Assembly: GCA_902532645.1 (NCBI GenBank)
Contig: CACAIU010000003.1
Location: forward strand, 1 to 53,337
Source: an uncultured Pelagibacteraceae bacterium
GTDB lineage: Bacteria > Pseudomonadota > Alphaproteobacteria > Pelagibacterales > Pelagibacteraceae
Length of the DNA stretch: 53,337 nucleotides
Reading direction: 5' to 3'
A program made the translations under genes and the position numbers. Shown here in pieces: positions 1 through 8,806 of the stretch. Within the stretch, counting starts at the first letter, position 1, and every line of letters starts with the position of its first letter. Below the pieces are notes generated by a model, which did no database searches, was not told where the DNA came from, and saw only the letters and a list, made by a program, of their open reading frames with translations.

Positions 1-1392
1 GCTCTTCTTGGAGAAAATGGTGCTGGAAAATCTACACTGGTTAAAATTCTATCAGGCATCATCATTCCTGACGAAGGTAAAATTTATTTAAACGAAAATA
101 ATCTAAAGCTTAATTCGCCATTAGATGCAAAAAAAAATGATATCGGAATGGTATTCCAGCATTTTAATCTTTTTGAAACTTTGTCCGTATTTGAAAACTT
201 AATAATAGACTCAGATGAACAAAGGGAAAGTTTAAGAGAGAAAATTGATACGATTATGAAAAAATATAATTTTTCAATTGATCTTGATATTCCTGTTCTA
301 AATCTATCAGCAGGTCAAAAACAGAAAGTGGAAATAATAAGATGCCTAATAAGGAACCCAAAAGTTTTAATTATGGATGAACCAACATCTGTATTAACAG
401 AACAAGAAACAAGTGAATTATTCTTATCTTTGAAAAAATTTTCAGAAGAAGGAATTTTAATTATTTATATTACACATAAACTAAAGGAAGTCATGCAGCT
501 TTGTGATGAAGTTGCTGTAATGAGAAGAGGAAAGTTAGTTTCTGTAAGTGAAATAAAGAACGAAAATATTGAGTCACTTGCTAACAAAATGGTGGGTCAG
601 AACCTAAAAACAATTAAGAAAAAAAAAGCAAAAAATTCATCAGATCAATTAATTAAAATAACTAATCTTAATTTTACAAGTGAAGATCCCTTTGAAACAA
701 ATTTAATGGATATTAATTTTTCTGTTAATCGAGGGGAGTGTTTAGGAATTGCTGGTATATCAGGAAACGGACAAAGTGAATTATTTCAAGTATTAAGTGG
801 TGAAATTATTTCGGAAAAGAACTCTATAGAATTTAACAATAATTACATAGGAGATTTAAGTCCTCAAGAAAGAAGAGAATATTTGATGGCCTTTTCTCCA
901 GAGGATAGGCTTGAGCAGGCTGCAATTCCACAAATGAAAATTTTTGAAAATGTAGCTCTAAACAATTTTAAATCATCAAATTTTTTTAATAATGGATTAA
1001 TTAACGAAAACAAAATTAAAGAACATTCCAAAAAAATAATTTCAGATTTTAATGTTAATACGGACAACATTGAATTAAAAAGCCAATTTTTGTCTGGAGG
1101 TAATCTTCAAAAATTAATTATTGGAAGAGAATTAATAACTTCTCCAGATTTATTAATTTGTTTTAATCCAACTTGGGGTCTAGATGTTGGAGCAATAAAT
1201 TATATCCACGAAACATTGATTAAAATCAATGAACAAAATAAATCAATTATATTAATATCTACAGACACTGATGAGTTATTAAAATTAAGTGATAAAATTT
1301 CAGTAATTCATAAAGGAAAATTGTCAAAAATTATGAATGCTGAAGAAGTTACCTCTGAAAAACTTGGGATACTAATGGGAGGAGCAAATTGA
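1..1392 (+). CDS. BMP-type (purine/nucleoside) ABC importer ATP-binding protein, 5' partial
   Basis: The reading frame is open from base 1, so the track start at base 148 is an internal Met; roughly the first 40-50 residues lie outside the window. Two ATPase domains are fused, as in sugar and nucleoside importers. The first has Walker A GENGAGKST right at the window start, signature LSAGQKQKVE and Walker B VLIMDEPTS. The second has a degenerate P-loop (GISGNGQSE) and a degenerate Walker B (LLICFNPTWGLDVG), the usual asymmetry of this family. It should power the two permeases that follow at 1389 and 2450. The BMP-family binding protein at 3460 and the downstream purine genes suggest purines or purine nucleosides as substrate; that is inference. 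Confidence 0.9.
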   Translation, partial: ALLGENGAGKSTLVKILSGIIIPDEGKIYLNENNLKLNSPLDAKKNDIGMVFQHFNLFETLSVFENLIIDSDEQRESLREKIDTIMKKYNFSIDLDIPVLNLSAGQKQKVEIIRCLIRNPKVLIMDEPTSVLTEQETSELFLSLKKFSEEGILIIYITHKLKEVMQLCDEVAVMRRGKLVSVSEIKNENIESLANKMVGQNLKTIKKKKAKNSSDQLIKITNLNFTSEDPFETNLMDINFSVNRGECLGIAGISGNGQSELFQVLSGEIISEKNSIEFNNNYIGDLSPQERREYLMAFSPEDRLEQAAIPQMKIFENVALNNFKSSNFFNNGLINENKIKEHSKKIISDFNVNTDNIELKSQFLSGGNLQKLIIGRELITSPDLLICFNPTWGLDVGAINYIHETLIKINEQNKSIILISTDTDELLKLSDKISVIHKGKLSKIMNAEEVTSEKLGILMGGAN

Positions 1393-2453
1393 TTAAAATC
1401 GTAAAAAGAGATCAACCATCAAGAGCTATTTTTTTTTTTACACCCGTGTTAGCTATTTTTCTAACATTAGTAGCGGGAGGTTTGATTTTTTTTATTTTAG
1501 GTTTTAAACCATTTGAAGCTCTTAAATTTTTTTTCATAGTTCCAATTGCAGATAAATATGGTTTCAGTGAATTACTATTAAAAGCTACACCTCTTTGTTT
1601 AATTGCAATCGGTTTATCTTTTTGTTTTAAAAGTAATAACTGGAATATTGGAGCCGAAGGGCAATTAACTTTCGGTGCGATAGTTTCAGGAGGAGTTGCA
1701 TTATTGTTTTATGAGCAAGAGGGATTTTACATTCTTCCGATAGTAATTTTAGCTGGTGCAATCGGTGGTATGCTGTATGCATCCATACCCGCAATCTTAA
1801 AAACTTACTTTAATACAAATGAAATATTAGTAAGTCTTATGTTGGTATATGTTTCAAAATTAATTTTGGACTATCTTGTTGTTGGTCCTTGGAGTAATCC
1901 AGAGGGATTTAATTTTCCTGAAACCAGACAGTTCAGTGACTCTGCTAAACTTCCGTTATTATTTGAAGGACTAAGAATTCACGCAGGAATATTTTTAGCT
2001 TTAGCTGCAGTGGTTATCAGTTGGTTTGTTTTTTATAAAACGTATTTAGGGTTCCAAATGAAAGTTTCTGGTTTTAGTTTAAAGACAGCAAGATATGCCG
2101 GATATAAAGGTAAAAAAATGATCATACTCGTTTTTTTAATAAGTGGTGCTTGCGCAGGTTTAGCTGGAGTTGGAGAAATAACTGGACCTATTGGACAGCT
2201 TCATAGAGAAATTTCTCCAGATTATGGTTTTACTGCAATAATTGTAGCGTTTTTGGGTCGTTTACATCCTGTTGGTATCATCTTTGCATCTCTAGTTGTT
2301 GCAATAACTTATCTGGGTGCTGAGACAGCTCAAATATTTATGCAAATACCTAAATATACTGGTCAGGTTTTTCAAGGAATGATTTTATTTTTTCTTCTTG
2401 CATCAGATTATTTACTTTTTTTCAAAATTAAATTTATAGGTTCAAAAAAATGA
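1389..2453 (+). CDS. BMP-type ABC importer permease subunit 1 (YufP/NupP-like)
   Basis: A hydrophobic protein of 354 residues in the BPD_transp_2 style, with about eight to ten membrane segments. The NWNIGAEGQL stretch near residue 84 is typical of permeases paired with BMP lipoprotein-like receptors. The start is TTG at 1389, which overlaps the TGA stop of the ATPase by four bases, and GGAG just upstream serves as ribosome binding site. The next permease overlaps its stop, so the three genes are translationally coupled. It sits in the inner membrane and should form a heterodimer with the 2450 product. Purine or nucleoside specificity is inferred from context only. Confidence 0.88.
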   Translation: MIKIVKRDQPSRAIFFFTPVLAIFLTLVAGGLIFFILGFKPFEALKFFFIVPIADKYGFSELLLKATPLCLIAIGLSFCFKSNNWNIGAEGQLTFGAIVSGGVALLFYEQEGFYILPIVILAGAIGGMLYASIPAILKTYFNTNEILVSLMLVYVSKLILDYLVVGPWSNPEGFNFPETRQFSDSAKLPLLFEGLRIHAGIFLALAAVVISWFVFYKTYLGFQMKVSGFSLKTARYAGYKGKKMIILVFLISGACAGLAGVGEITGPIGQLHREISPDYGFTAIIVAFLGRLHPVGIIFASLVVAITYLGAETAQIFMQIPKYTGQVFQGMILFFLLASDYLLFFKIKFIGSKK

Positions 2454-3382
2454 TCATCGATATAAATTTTATCGGACTGATAATTGCATCAATAATGGCC
2501 TCAGCTGTTCCTTTGATCCTAGCGTCCTGTGGTGAACTTATTACAGAAAGATCCGGTGTTCTAAACCTTGGTGTTGAAGGAATGATGATCATTGGTGCTA
2601 TTTCAGGTTTTGCATTAATGACTGTTACAGGAAGTTTAATTATTGCAGTTTTTGGCGCAATGTTAGCTGGAGTTTTAATTTCAACTATTTTTGCATTTCT
2701 TACTCAAACATTGATCACAAATCATGTTGCTACTGGTTTGGCGCTTACCATATTTGGAATTGGTATTTCTGCCATGATAGGAAAAAATTTTGTAGGTATT
2801 CCTGGAAAAGAGTTTCCTGTTTTGTTTGAAGGTTTAAAAGACACTATACCACTTTTAGGTTCAATATTATTTGGACATTCAATTGTTTTTTATTTTGCTT
2901 TTGCCCTTCCCTTTATAACTAGCTATTTTTTAAAAAAAACGAAAATTGGATTAATTGTAAGAGCTGTAGGAGACTCACCTGAGTCTGCATCTAATCAAGG
3001 AATAAATGTTAAGTTTGTTCGTTACGCTTGTATACTTTATGGAGGCGCAATGAGTGGACTTGCTGGTGCATATTTATCCATGATTTATACTCCTCAGTGG
3101 ATTGAAAATATGACAGGTGGAAGAGGTTGGATCGCATTAGCTCTAGTGGTTTTCTCAACGTGGAACCCAATTAAAATTTTGATTGGTGCTATGATTTTTG
3201 GTGGCTTAACGATTATTCAGTTTCATATGCAAGCAATTGGAGTAAGAATACCTGTGCAATTTTTAACAGCTCTACCTTACATCGTTACAATAATAGTTTT
3301 AGTTGTAATTTCTCGTGATAGTAGAAAAATAAGACTAAGTACTCCTAGTTCATTGGGGAAATCTTTTCATAAAGACAATTAA
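2450..3382 (+). CDS. BMP-type ABC importer permease subunit 2 (YufQ/NupQ-like)
   Basis: A 310-residue polytopic inner-membrane protein with the family stretch ERSGVLNLGVEGMM near residues 33-46, the partner signature of the NIGAEGQL permease. Its ATG overlaps the TGA of the preceding permease in an ATGA motif. It completes the transmembrane channel of the importer. A 77-base gap separates it from the binding protein gene; this gap is the largest in the operon and could hold a promoter or a processing site that raises binding-protein expression, although I see no convincing -35/-10 pair there. Confidence 0.88.
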   Translation: MIIDINFIGLIIASIMASAVPLILASCGELITERSGVLNLGVEGMMIIGAISGFALMTVTGSLIIAVFGAMLAGVLISTIFAFLTQTLITNHVATGLALTIFGIGISAMIGKNFVGIPGKEFPVLFEGLKDTIPLLGSILFGHSIVFYFAFALPFITSYFLKKTKIGLIVRAVGDSPESASNQGINVKFVRYACILYGGAMSGLAGAYLSMIYTPQWIENMTGGRGWIALALVVFSTWNPIKILIGAMIFGGLTIIQFHMQAIGVRIPVQFLTALPYIVTIIVLVVISRDSRKIRLSTPSSLGKSFHKDN

Positions 3383-3459
3383 TTTAAAAATAATCATTTT
3401 TTTTTAGATAATTTAATTTAAATTTAAATAATTAAAAAATCAAAAGGGGAAATAAATTT

Positions 3460-4530
3460 ATGCATAAATTTTTAATTCGTTCTTTCGTCTCTTCTTTAGT
3501 TTTATTATTTTCATTAACTGTAGCTGCAGTTGCCAAAGATGTTAAAGCAGCATTTGTTTATATTGGTCCAACTGGTGACCATGGATGGACATATCAGCAT
3601 GATGTAGGTAGAAAAGCTGTCGAAGCTGCCGGATTTAAAACAACTTACGTAGAAGGTGTTCCAGAAAGTGCCGATGCTGAGAGGGTTCTTAGACAATTAG
3701 CCAACTCTGGTCATGATGTTATCTTTACAACTAGTTTTGGATATATGAATCCAACTAACAAAGTTGCAAAAGAGTTTCCAAATGTAAAATTTGAACATGC
3801 TACTGGATATAAAAGAGAACATCCAAATGTTTCAACATACGCAGCTAGATTCTACGAAGGTAGAACTATCTTAGGAACAATTGCTGGAACTATGACAAAA
3901 TCAAATGTTATTGGTTATGTTGCGTCTTTTCCAATTCCTGAAGTTATCAGAGGTATCAATTCATTTACTTTAGCAGCTCAAAAAGTTAACCCAAATATTA
4001 AAACTAAAATTGTTTGGGCTTTCACTTGGTATGATCCAGGTAAAGAAGCAGAAGCAGCAAAAGCTTTAATCGATCAAGGTGCTGATGTAATTGCTCAACA
4101 TACAGATAGTACAGCTATTGTTCAAATGGCTGAAAAAGCTGGAGTATATGCTTTTGGACAAGCAAGTAATATGGACAAGTTTGCTCCTAAAGCTGTATTA
4201 ACATCAGTTGAAAACAATTGGGGACCATATTACGTAGACAGAGTTAAAGCAGTTGCAAATGGTACATGGAGTCAAAAAGATACTTGGCATGGTATTGGAG
4301 ATGGTATGGTTGTGATATCAGATTTAGATTCACAAATGCCAGCCGACCTAAGATCAAAAGTTAAAAAACTTCAGGCAGATTTAGCATCTGGAAAAGTTCA
4401 TTCTTTCACAGGACCAATTTATGACCAGAAAGGTAATTTGATGGTTGCTGAAGGAAAAACTGCAGATGATGGAATGCTTGCAGGAATGATGACTTACGTT
4501 AAAGGTGTTGAAGGAGATATACCTAAGTAA
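3460..4530 (+). CDS. BMP family ABC transporter substrate-binding protein
   Basis: A 356-residue periplasmic receptor of the BMP/PnrA family. It has a Sec signal peptide (about residues 1-25, ending near VAAVAKD) without a lipobox cysteine, so it should be a soluble periplasmic protein. The mature N-terminus carries the family motif GPTGDHGWTYQHD, and later GADVIAQHTDSTA matches the sugar-receptor-like fold. The ribosome binding site AAAAGGGGAAA lies before ATG 3460. Members of this family bind nucleosides, and some bind other ligands such as autoinducer-2-like or thiamine-related compounds, so the purine assignment rests on the neighbouring purine genes. Codons look A/T-rich but regular, in line with high expression. 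Confidence 0.9.
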   Translation: MHKFLIRSFVSSLVLLFSLTVAAVAKDVKAAFVYIGPTGDHGWTYQHDVGRKAVEAAGFKTTYVEGVPESADAERVLRQLANSGHDVIFTTSFGYMNPTNKVAKEFPNVKFEHATGYKREHPNVSTYAARFYEGRTILGTIAGTMTKSNVIGYVASFPIPEVIRGINSFTLAAQKVNPNIKTKIVWAFTWYDPGKEAEAAKALIDQGADVIAQHTDSTAIVQMAEKAGVYAFGQASNMDKFAPKAVLTSVENNWGPYYVDRVKAVANGTWSQKDTWHGIGDGMVVISDLDSQMPADLRSKVKKLQADLASGKVHSFTGPIYDQKGNLMVAEGKTADDGMLAGMMTYVKGVEGDIPK

Positions 4531-4553
4531 TCAGTTTCCAAATTAAAAAATTT

Positions 4554-4584
4554 AAAAGGCCGGTTTTTTAGCTGGCCTTTTTTA
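4554..4584. terminator. Bidirectional intrinsic terminator between importer operon and purine catabolic operon
   Basis: AAAAGGCC at 4554-4561 pairs perfectly with GGCCTTTT at 4574-4581, and inner G-C and A-T pairs extend the stem around a short T-rich loop. A T run follows on the plus strand; read from the minus strand, the stem is followed by TTTTAAATTTTTT. It therefore suits both convergent operons. The stop codon of the minus-strand phosphoribosyltransferase (4582-4584) lies at the foot of the stem. Confidence 0.85.
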
Positions 4585-5106
4585 TATCTGATGTTTTTTT
4601 TTTATTTGTTCAATCCTTAATTCTTCATAAATTTCGAAGGGTTGTACTATCCAAGGATTATCAGGAAGTTTATTTGCACAGAAATCTGGCTCAAATGTTG
4701 ATTTCTTTTTTTTAAATAATGTTGCGGTTTTAATGTCTTCAATTTTATCTTTAATGGGTTCGTATTTTTTTAACCAATCTATACTTTTGTTAAAAGTAAT
4801 TCCTGTGTCAGATAAATCATCACATAAAAGTATTTTTCCACCCATATTAGGTGCTATCGAACTCATTTCTCTTGAAAATACAATATCACCCTGCTCATCC
4901 TCTACTCCCTTACCACTGTAAGATTCAACTGCAAGATAAGCACATTTTAATTTAAAAATTCTACTTAAAACATCTATCATCGGCGCTGCTCCACGCATGA
5001 TGCCAACTAGTATTGTTGGTTTATATCCGCTCTCATCAATTTGGATTGCTAGTTTCTCAACAGTTTTGTTATACTCGTCCCAGCTGACAATCATTTTTTC
5101 AGACAT
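4582..5106 (-). CDS. Purine (xanthine/guanine/hypoxanthine-type) phosphoribosyltransferase
   Basis: A 174-residue type I phosphoribosyltransferase. The PRPP-binding loop ILLCDDLSDTGIT is at residues 92-104, with the upstream loop VGIMRGAAP at 34-42. The sequence resembles the COG2236 group more than classical Hpt. It would convert a free purine base plus PRPP to the nucleotide in the cytoplasm. As last gene of the uraH-xdhA-xdhB-guaD-puuD operon it offers a salvage exit, most plausibly for xanthine, guanine or hypoxanthine. The base preference cannot be read from sequence. Confidence 0.82.
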   Translation of the reverse strand: MSEKMIVSWDEYNKTVEKLAIQIDESGYKPTILVGIMRGAAPMIDVLSRIFKLKCAYLAVESYSGKGVEDEQGDIVFSREMSSIAPNMGGKILLCDDLSDTGITFNKSIDWLKKYEPIKDKIEDIKTATLFKKKKSTFEPDFCANKLPDNPWIVQPFEIYEELRIEQIKKKHQI

Positions 5107-5122
5107 AATTTTTTATATCTAT

Positions 5123-6031
5123 TTATTTAAATAATAAAACTAAAACTGCAAGAACGATAAGTGCTATTATTGAAGAAATTAAAATATACAACCTATGAAT
5201 GTTTCTTCCTCTTAAATTAAAATAATGTCTTGCTACCCCAGAAATAACAGCAATCGCACATAATATTAACCAATTATATTGGTGATAAACTAAAAAGCTC
5301 GAATGCCCAGAAAGCATTATAAACAAAACTAAAAAAGTTGAATAATTATTGTGAATTGATCTTTGTTTAGCTGCTAAAGATAAGCTCATATCAAACTTTT
5401 CACCTCTTTCACTACTACTAATTATGTTCATTTGATTGGGGATGATTACCGTGAAAACATTGCCAAACATATTGGATCCAATGATTAATCCAACACTCAA
5501 AATTGCAAATTTCGGTCCAAATAATTTTGTAAGTCCAAATGATACAACTGCCAGCAAAATTATTCCCGTGGATATAAATAAAATATGATTCTCAATTAAT
5601 TTTGATTTGCATAAGAGATCATAAATAAACCAAGCCACAATCAATGATAAAAGCGAGATAATAATGGCATAAGTAGGAGGCATTAACAGAACACGTTTAT
5701 CAACCATCAATACTCCAGCGTTATAATAATAAATTACAACTAAGAGCAACATTCCAGTTACAAAGGTTAAGTAACTTTGCCACTTGAAGATTACTAATCT
5801 ATTTAAGTAATCTTGAGGTGGAGATGTTTTTAACCTTGAAAGTTTATAAAAAAAACCAGAATGCATCAGATATCCTTCACCATCGATATCATCACTTGTT
5901 ATATTTTTATTTAAATTATTATCTAAGTAATTAAATAAAAAACTATTACCTACCCATAATATTGCAAATAATACATGGCCCCATCTTAGAATAACCTCTA
6001 ACCATTTTATTGTATAAGGTAAAAATTCCAT
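5123..6031 (-). CDS. puuD: Urate hydroxylase PuuD, membrane domain only (no fused cytochrome c)
   Basis: A 302-residue inner-membrane protein with about eight hydrophobic segments. The N-terminus (WLEVILRWGHVLFAILWVGNSF) and the later PNQMNIISSSERGEKFDM region match the urate oxidase N-terminal family (DUF989). Known PuuD proteins hydroxylate urate to 5-hydroxyisourate and carry a C-terminal cytochrome c that passes electrons to the respiratory chain. Here the protein ends with the last membrane helix and no CXXCH is present. A separate cytochrome c lies in the same region at 13514. The gene overlaps the guaD stop by one base. The family call is firm; urate as substrate follows from the surrounding pathway. 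Confidence 0.87.
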   Translation of the reverse strand: MEFLPYTIKWLEVILRWGHVLFAILWVGNSFLFNYLDNNLNKNITSDDIDGEGYLMHSGFFYKLSRLKTSPPQDYLNRLVIFKWQSYLTFVTGMLLLVVIYYYNAGVLMVDKRVLLMPPTYAIIISLLSLIVAWFIYDLLCKSKLIENHILFISTGIILLAVVSFGLTKLFGPKFAILSVGLIIGSNMFGNVFTVIIPNQMNIISSSERGEKFDMSLSLAAKQRSIHNNYSTFLVLFIMLSGHSSFLVYHQYNWLILCAIAVISGVARHYFNLRGRNIHRLYILISSIIALIVLAVLVLLFK

Positions 6032-6501
6032 TAATATTTTATTTTATCTACTTTTTTATTCCAAATTTCAAATGCTTTTAAAGCTTCATCTCTGAGCATT
6101 TGTACCATTTTAATTTTCCTATCATCAATTTTTTTTGGGATTTCTGTATAAATAAAGGAGTCATCGAAATCTATATTTTTTGCATCTTCTCTAGTGTTTG
6201 CATAATATATTTTATTTAATCTTGACCAATAAATTGCAGAGAGACACATCGGGCAAGGTTCACAAGATGTATAAATCTCACATCCAGAAAGATCAAAAGT
6301 ATTTAAATTTTTACAGGCTTCTCGAATTGCTACTATTTCTCCATGAGCAGTTGGATCATTTGACGAAGTAACTTTATTAGAACCCTCTGCAATAATCTTA
6401 TCATCCTTAACTATAACACTTCCAAAGGGACCACCAACGGTATTGGCACTATTTATTGAAAGTTCAATTGCTTTTACCATAAATTTTTTTTTGTCTTTCA
6501 T
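6031..6501 (-). CDS. guaD: Guanine deaminase (cytidine-deaminase fold)
   Basis: A 156-residue zinc hydrolase with the catalytic HGE at residues 53-55 and the zinc ligands in PCPMC (C83, C86). The length matches the short Bacillus-type GuaD. It would convert guanine to xanthine plus ammonia, feeding the xanthine dehydrogenase encoded just upstream in the same operon. TadA tRNA deaminases share these motifs, but the position between xdhB and puuD argues strongly for a purine base substrate. One base separates it from xdhB. Confidence 0.86.
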   Translation of the reverse strand: MKDKKKFMVKAIELSINSANTVGGPFGSVIVKDDKIIAEGSNKVTSSNDPTAHGEIVAIREACKNLNTFDLSGCEIYTSCEPCPMCLSAIYWSRLNKIYYANTREDAKNIDFDDSFIYTEIPKKIDDRKIKMVQMLRDEALKAFEIWNKKVDKIKY

Positions 6502-6502
6502 T

Positions 6503-8806
6503 TTAATTTTTTATTTTATTTTTAATTTTGTTAATACTTATTAAAATTCTTTCAGGTGTTGCTGGTGCATTAAGTTCTGGTGCAAACTGATAATTTCCAA
6601 TTGAAGCAACTGCATCTTTAATTGCATAAAAAACACTCATTGCTAGCATCAAAGGAGGTTCACCAGTTGTTTTTGCTTTATTAACAACTTTTTCTTTATT
6701 TAATCCTTCTTTAAAAATTTCTACATTAAATTTTTTTGGAATATCACTTACTGCAGGTATTTTGTAAGTCGATGGAGAAAAAGTTGTAATCTGACCATCT
6801 GATTTCCATTTCAATTCCTCTATTGTAAGCCAACCTTGTCCTTGTACAAAACCACCCTCTATCTGACCTAGTTCTAACGCTGGATTTATTGGCTTGCCGG
6901 CATCATGTAAGATATCTACTCTTTCCAGTATATTTTCACCCGTCAATGTATCTACAATTACTTCCGAAACAGCTGCTCCGTAACAAAAGTAATAAAAAGG
7001 TCTTCCTCTAAATTTTTTTTTATCAAAATTAATTTTTGGTGTTGAATAGAAGCCTGATGATGAAAGAGATATTCTATTTAGATATGCCTCTTGAATTATG
7101 CTTTTAAATTCAAATTGTCTGTTTCCAAATATTATATATTGATCTTTATAGACTGCCTCTTGGTTGTAGATCTTATATTTTTTCTTTATAAATTTTTCTA
7201 AATTTAATTTAATTTTTGCTACTGCATTTAGAGCTGCTGCTCCATTAAGGTCTGTAGTTGACGAAGCGGCGCTAGCTGAAGTATTTGGAACCTTGGCTGT
7301 ATTTGTTGATGAGATATGAACTAAATTATAGGGTAATCCCAAAGAATTAGCCACTAACTGAGCAATCTTTGTGTGAGTCCCCTGACCCATTTCTATACCT
7401 CCATGATTTAAATGAACGCTTCCATCTGTGTAAATATGAACTAAAGCTCCAGCTTGATTTAAATGAATTGTTGTAAATGAAATACCAAATTTTAAAGGTG
7501 TAATAGCTATACCCTTCTTTTTAAATTTATTTTTTTCATTAAATTTTCTTATGTCCAAATATCTTTTCTTATAATTAGATTTACTTTCTAATTTTTTAAA
7601 TATTTCATTAATGACATTATCTTCAACAGTCATTCCATAATGAGTTACATTTCTTTTATCTTTTTGATAAAAATTTTTTTTTCTGACTTCTATAGGATCT
7701 ATTTTTAAATACCTTGCGATATTATCTATAATATTTTCTATAGCCATCATCCCTTGATTTCCACCAAAGCCTCTAAATGCAGTTGAGGTTGGAATATTTG
7801 TTTTACATAAATTATTTGTTACCTCGATATCTGAAATATAATATGCATTGTCCACATGAAGCAAAGCTCTCTCGTTTATTGCAGCCGATAAATCAGGTGA
7901 CATTCCACAATTAGAAGATAAATTTAATTTTAATCCTTCAATGATACCTTGATCATTAAAACCAACTTCATACTCAGATAAAAATTCATGTCTCTTACCA
8001 GTTAAAATTATATCATCATCTCTATCCAATCTTAATTTAACTGGTTGTCCTGATTTTTTTGCCAGCAACGCGCAAATGCATGCTGTCATGAAATTTGTTT
8101 CCTTTCCCCCAAACCCACCTCCAATTCTTCTAACCTCAACATTTATTGAATTACTTTTTTGATTAAACATTTTTGCAATTAATTGTTGAGTTTCTGATGG
8201 ATGTTGTGTTGAACTATAAACTAAAAAATTATCATCTTCTTTAGGAACAACAAAAGCTGCCTGGCCTTCTAGATAGAAGTGCTCTTGGCTTCCAGTTGTA
8301 AAATTTCCTTTTAAGTTGTTTTTGGAATTTTTTATTTTTTTAGACGGGTTACCTTTTTTAACTTTTCTAGGTTTAAATAAAAATTGCTTCTTATTTAAAG
8401 CCTCCTTAATTGTAATAACAGGTTTTAAATCTTTATAGGTAATTTTGGCTTTTAATACTGCCTTTCTAGCAAGTTCTGTAGTTGTAGCAGCTACAGCGAA
8501 TAATGGCTGACCAAAAAACTCTACTTTTTTTTCTGGAAAAATTGGATCACCTTCAAAAACTGGACCTACGTCATTTCTACCAGGGATATCTCTTTGAGTA
8601 ACTATTGATATTACTCCTTCACTTTTTTTTACTTCAGTGAGGTCAATTTTTTTTATTATTGCATGAGCTTTTTTGCTTAAACCAATAGCACCATAAATGG
8701 TATTTTTTGGTTCATTAATATCATCAGTGTACTCTGCATATCCACTCACATGCTTATAAGCACTATCATGTGGTCTTATTTCCTCAATGTAGTTCTCTTT
8801 ACTCAT
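6503..8806 (-). CDS. xdhB: Xanthine dehydrogenase molybdopterin-binding subunit
   Basis: A 767-residue large subunit of the xanthine oxidase family. Visible motifs are RRIGGGFGGKE near residue 230, STAFRGFGGNQG near 340 and TGEPPLMLA close to the C-terminus, which carries the active-site glutamate. The size fits bacterial XdhB of split XDH enzymes. It oxidises hypoxanthine or xanthine to urate at the Mo centre in the cytoplasm. The gene starts directly after the xdhA stop. The XdhC insertion chaperone, often linked, is not in the window. Confidence 0.93.
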   Translation of the reverse strand: MSKENYIEEIRPHDSAYKHVSGYAEYTDDINEPKNTIYGAIGLSKKAHAIIKKIDLTEVKKSEGVISIVTQRDIPGRNDVGPVFEGDPIFPEKKVEFFGQPLFAVAATTTELARKAVLKAKITYKDLKPVITIKEALNKKQFLFKPRKVKKGNPSKKIKNSKNNLKGNFTTGSQEHFYLEGQAAFVVPKEDDNFLVYSSTQHPSETQQLIAKMFNQKSNSINVEVRRIGGGFGGKETNFMTACICALLAKKSGQPVKLRLDRDDDIILTGKRHEFLSEYEVGFNDQGIIEGLKLNLSSNCGMSPDLSAAINERALLHVDNAYYISDIEVTNNLCKTNIPTSTAFRGFGGNQGMMAIENIIDNIARYLKIDPIEVRKKNFYQKDKRNVTHYGMTVEDNVINEIFKKLESKSNYKKRYLDIRKFNEKNKFKKKGIAITPLKFGISFTTIHLNQAGALVHIYTDGSVHLNHGGIEMGQGTHTKIAQLVANSLGLPYNLVHISSTNTAKVPNTSASAASSTTDLNGAAALNAVAKIKLNLEKFIKKKYKIYNQEAVYKDQYIIFGNRQFEFKSIIQEAYLNRISLSSSGFYSTPKINFDKKKFRGRPFYYFCYGAAVSEVIVDTLTGENILERVDILHDAGKPINPALELGQIEGGFVQGQGWLTIEELKWKSDGQITTFSPSTYKIPAVSDIPKKFNVEIFKEGLNKEKVVNKAKTTGEPPLMLAMSVFYAIKDAVASIGNYQFAPELNAPATPERILISINKIKNKIKN

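Noticed and set aside
864-1070. Antisense ORF of 68 residues inside the ABC ATPase gene
   Set aside because: It shadows a clear coding frame, has no recognisable motif and no ribosome binding site.
3383-3459. Riboswitch or small RNA in the gap before the binding protein gene
   Set aside because: The 77 bases are nearly pure A/T with only weak pairing; no known motif is visible.
6031-6501. TadA (tRNA adenosine deaminase) as identity of the deaminase
   Set aside because: Motifs are shared, but length and position between xdhB and puuD fit guanine deaminase better.
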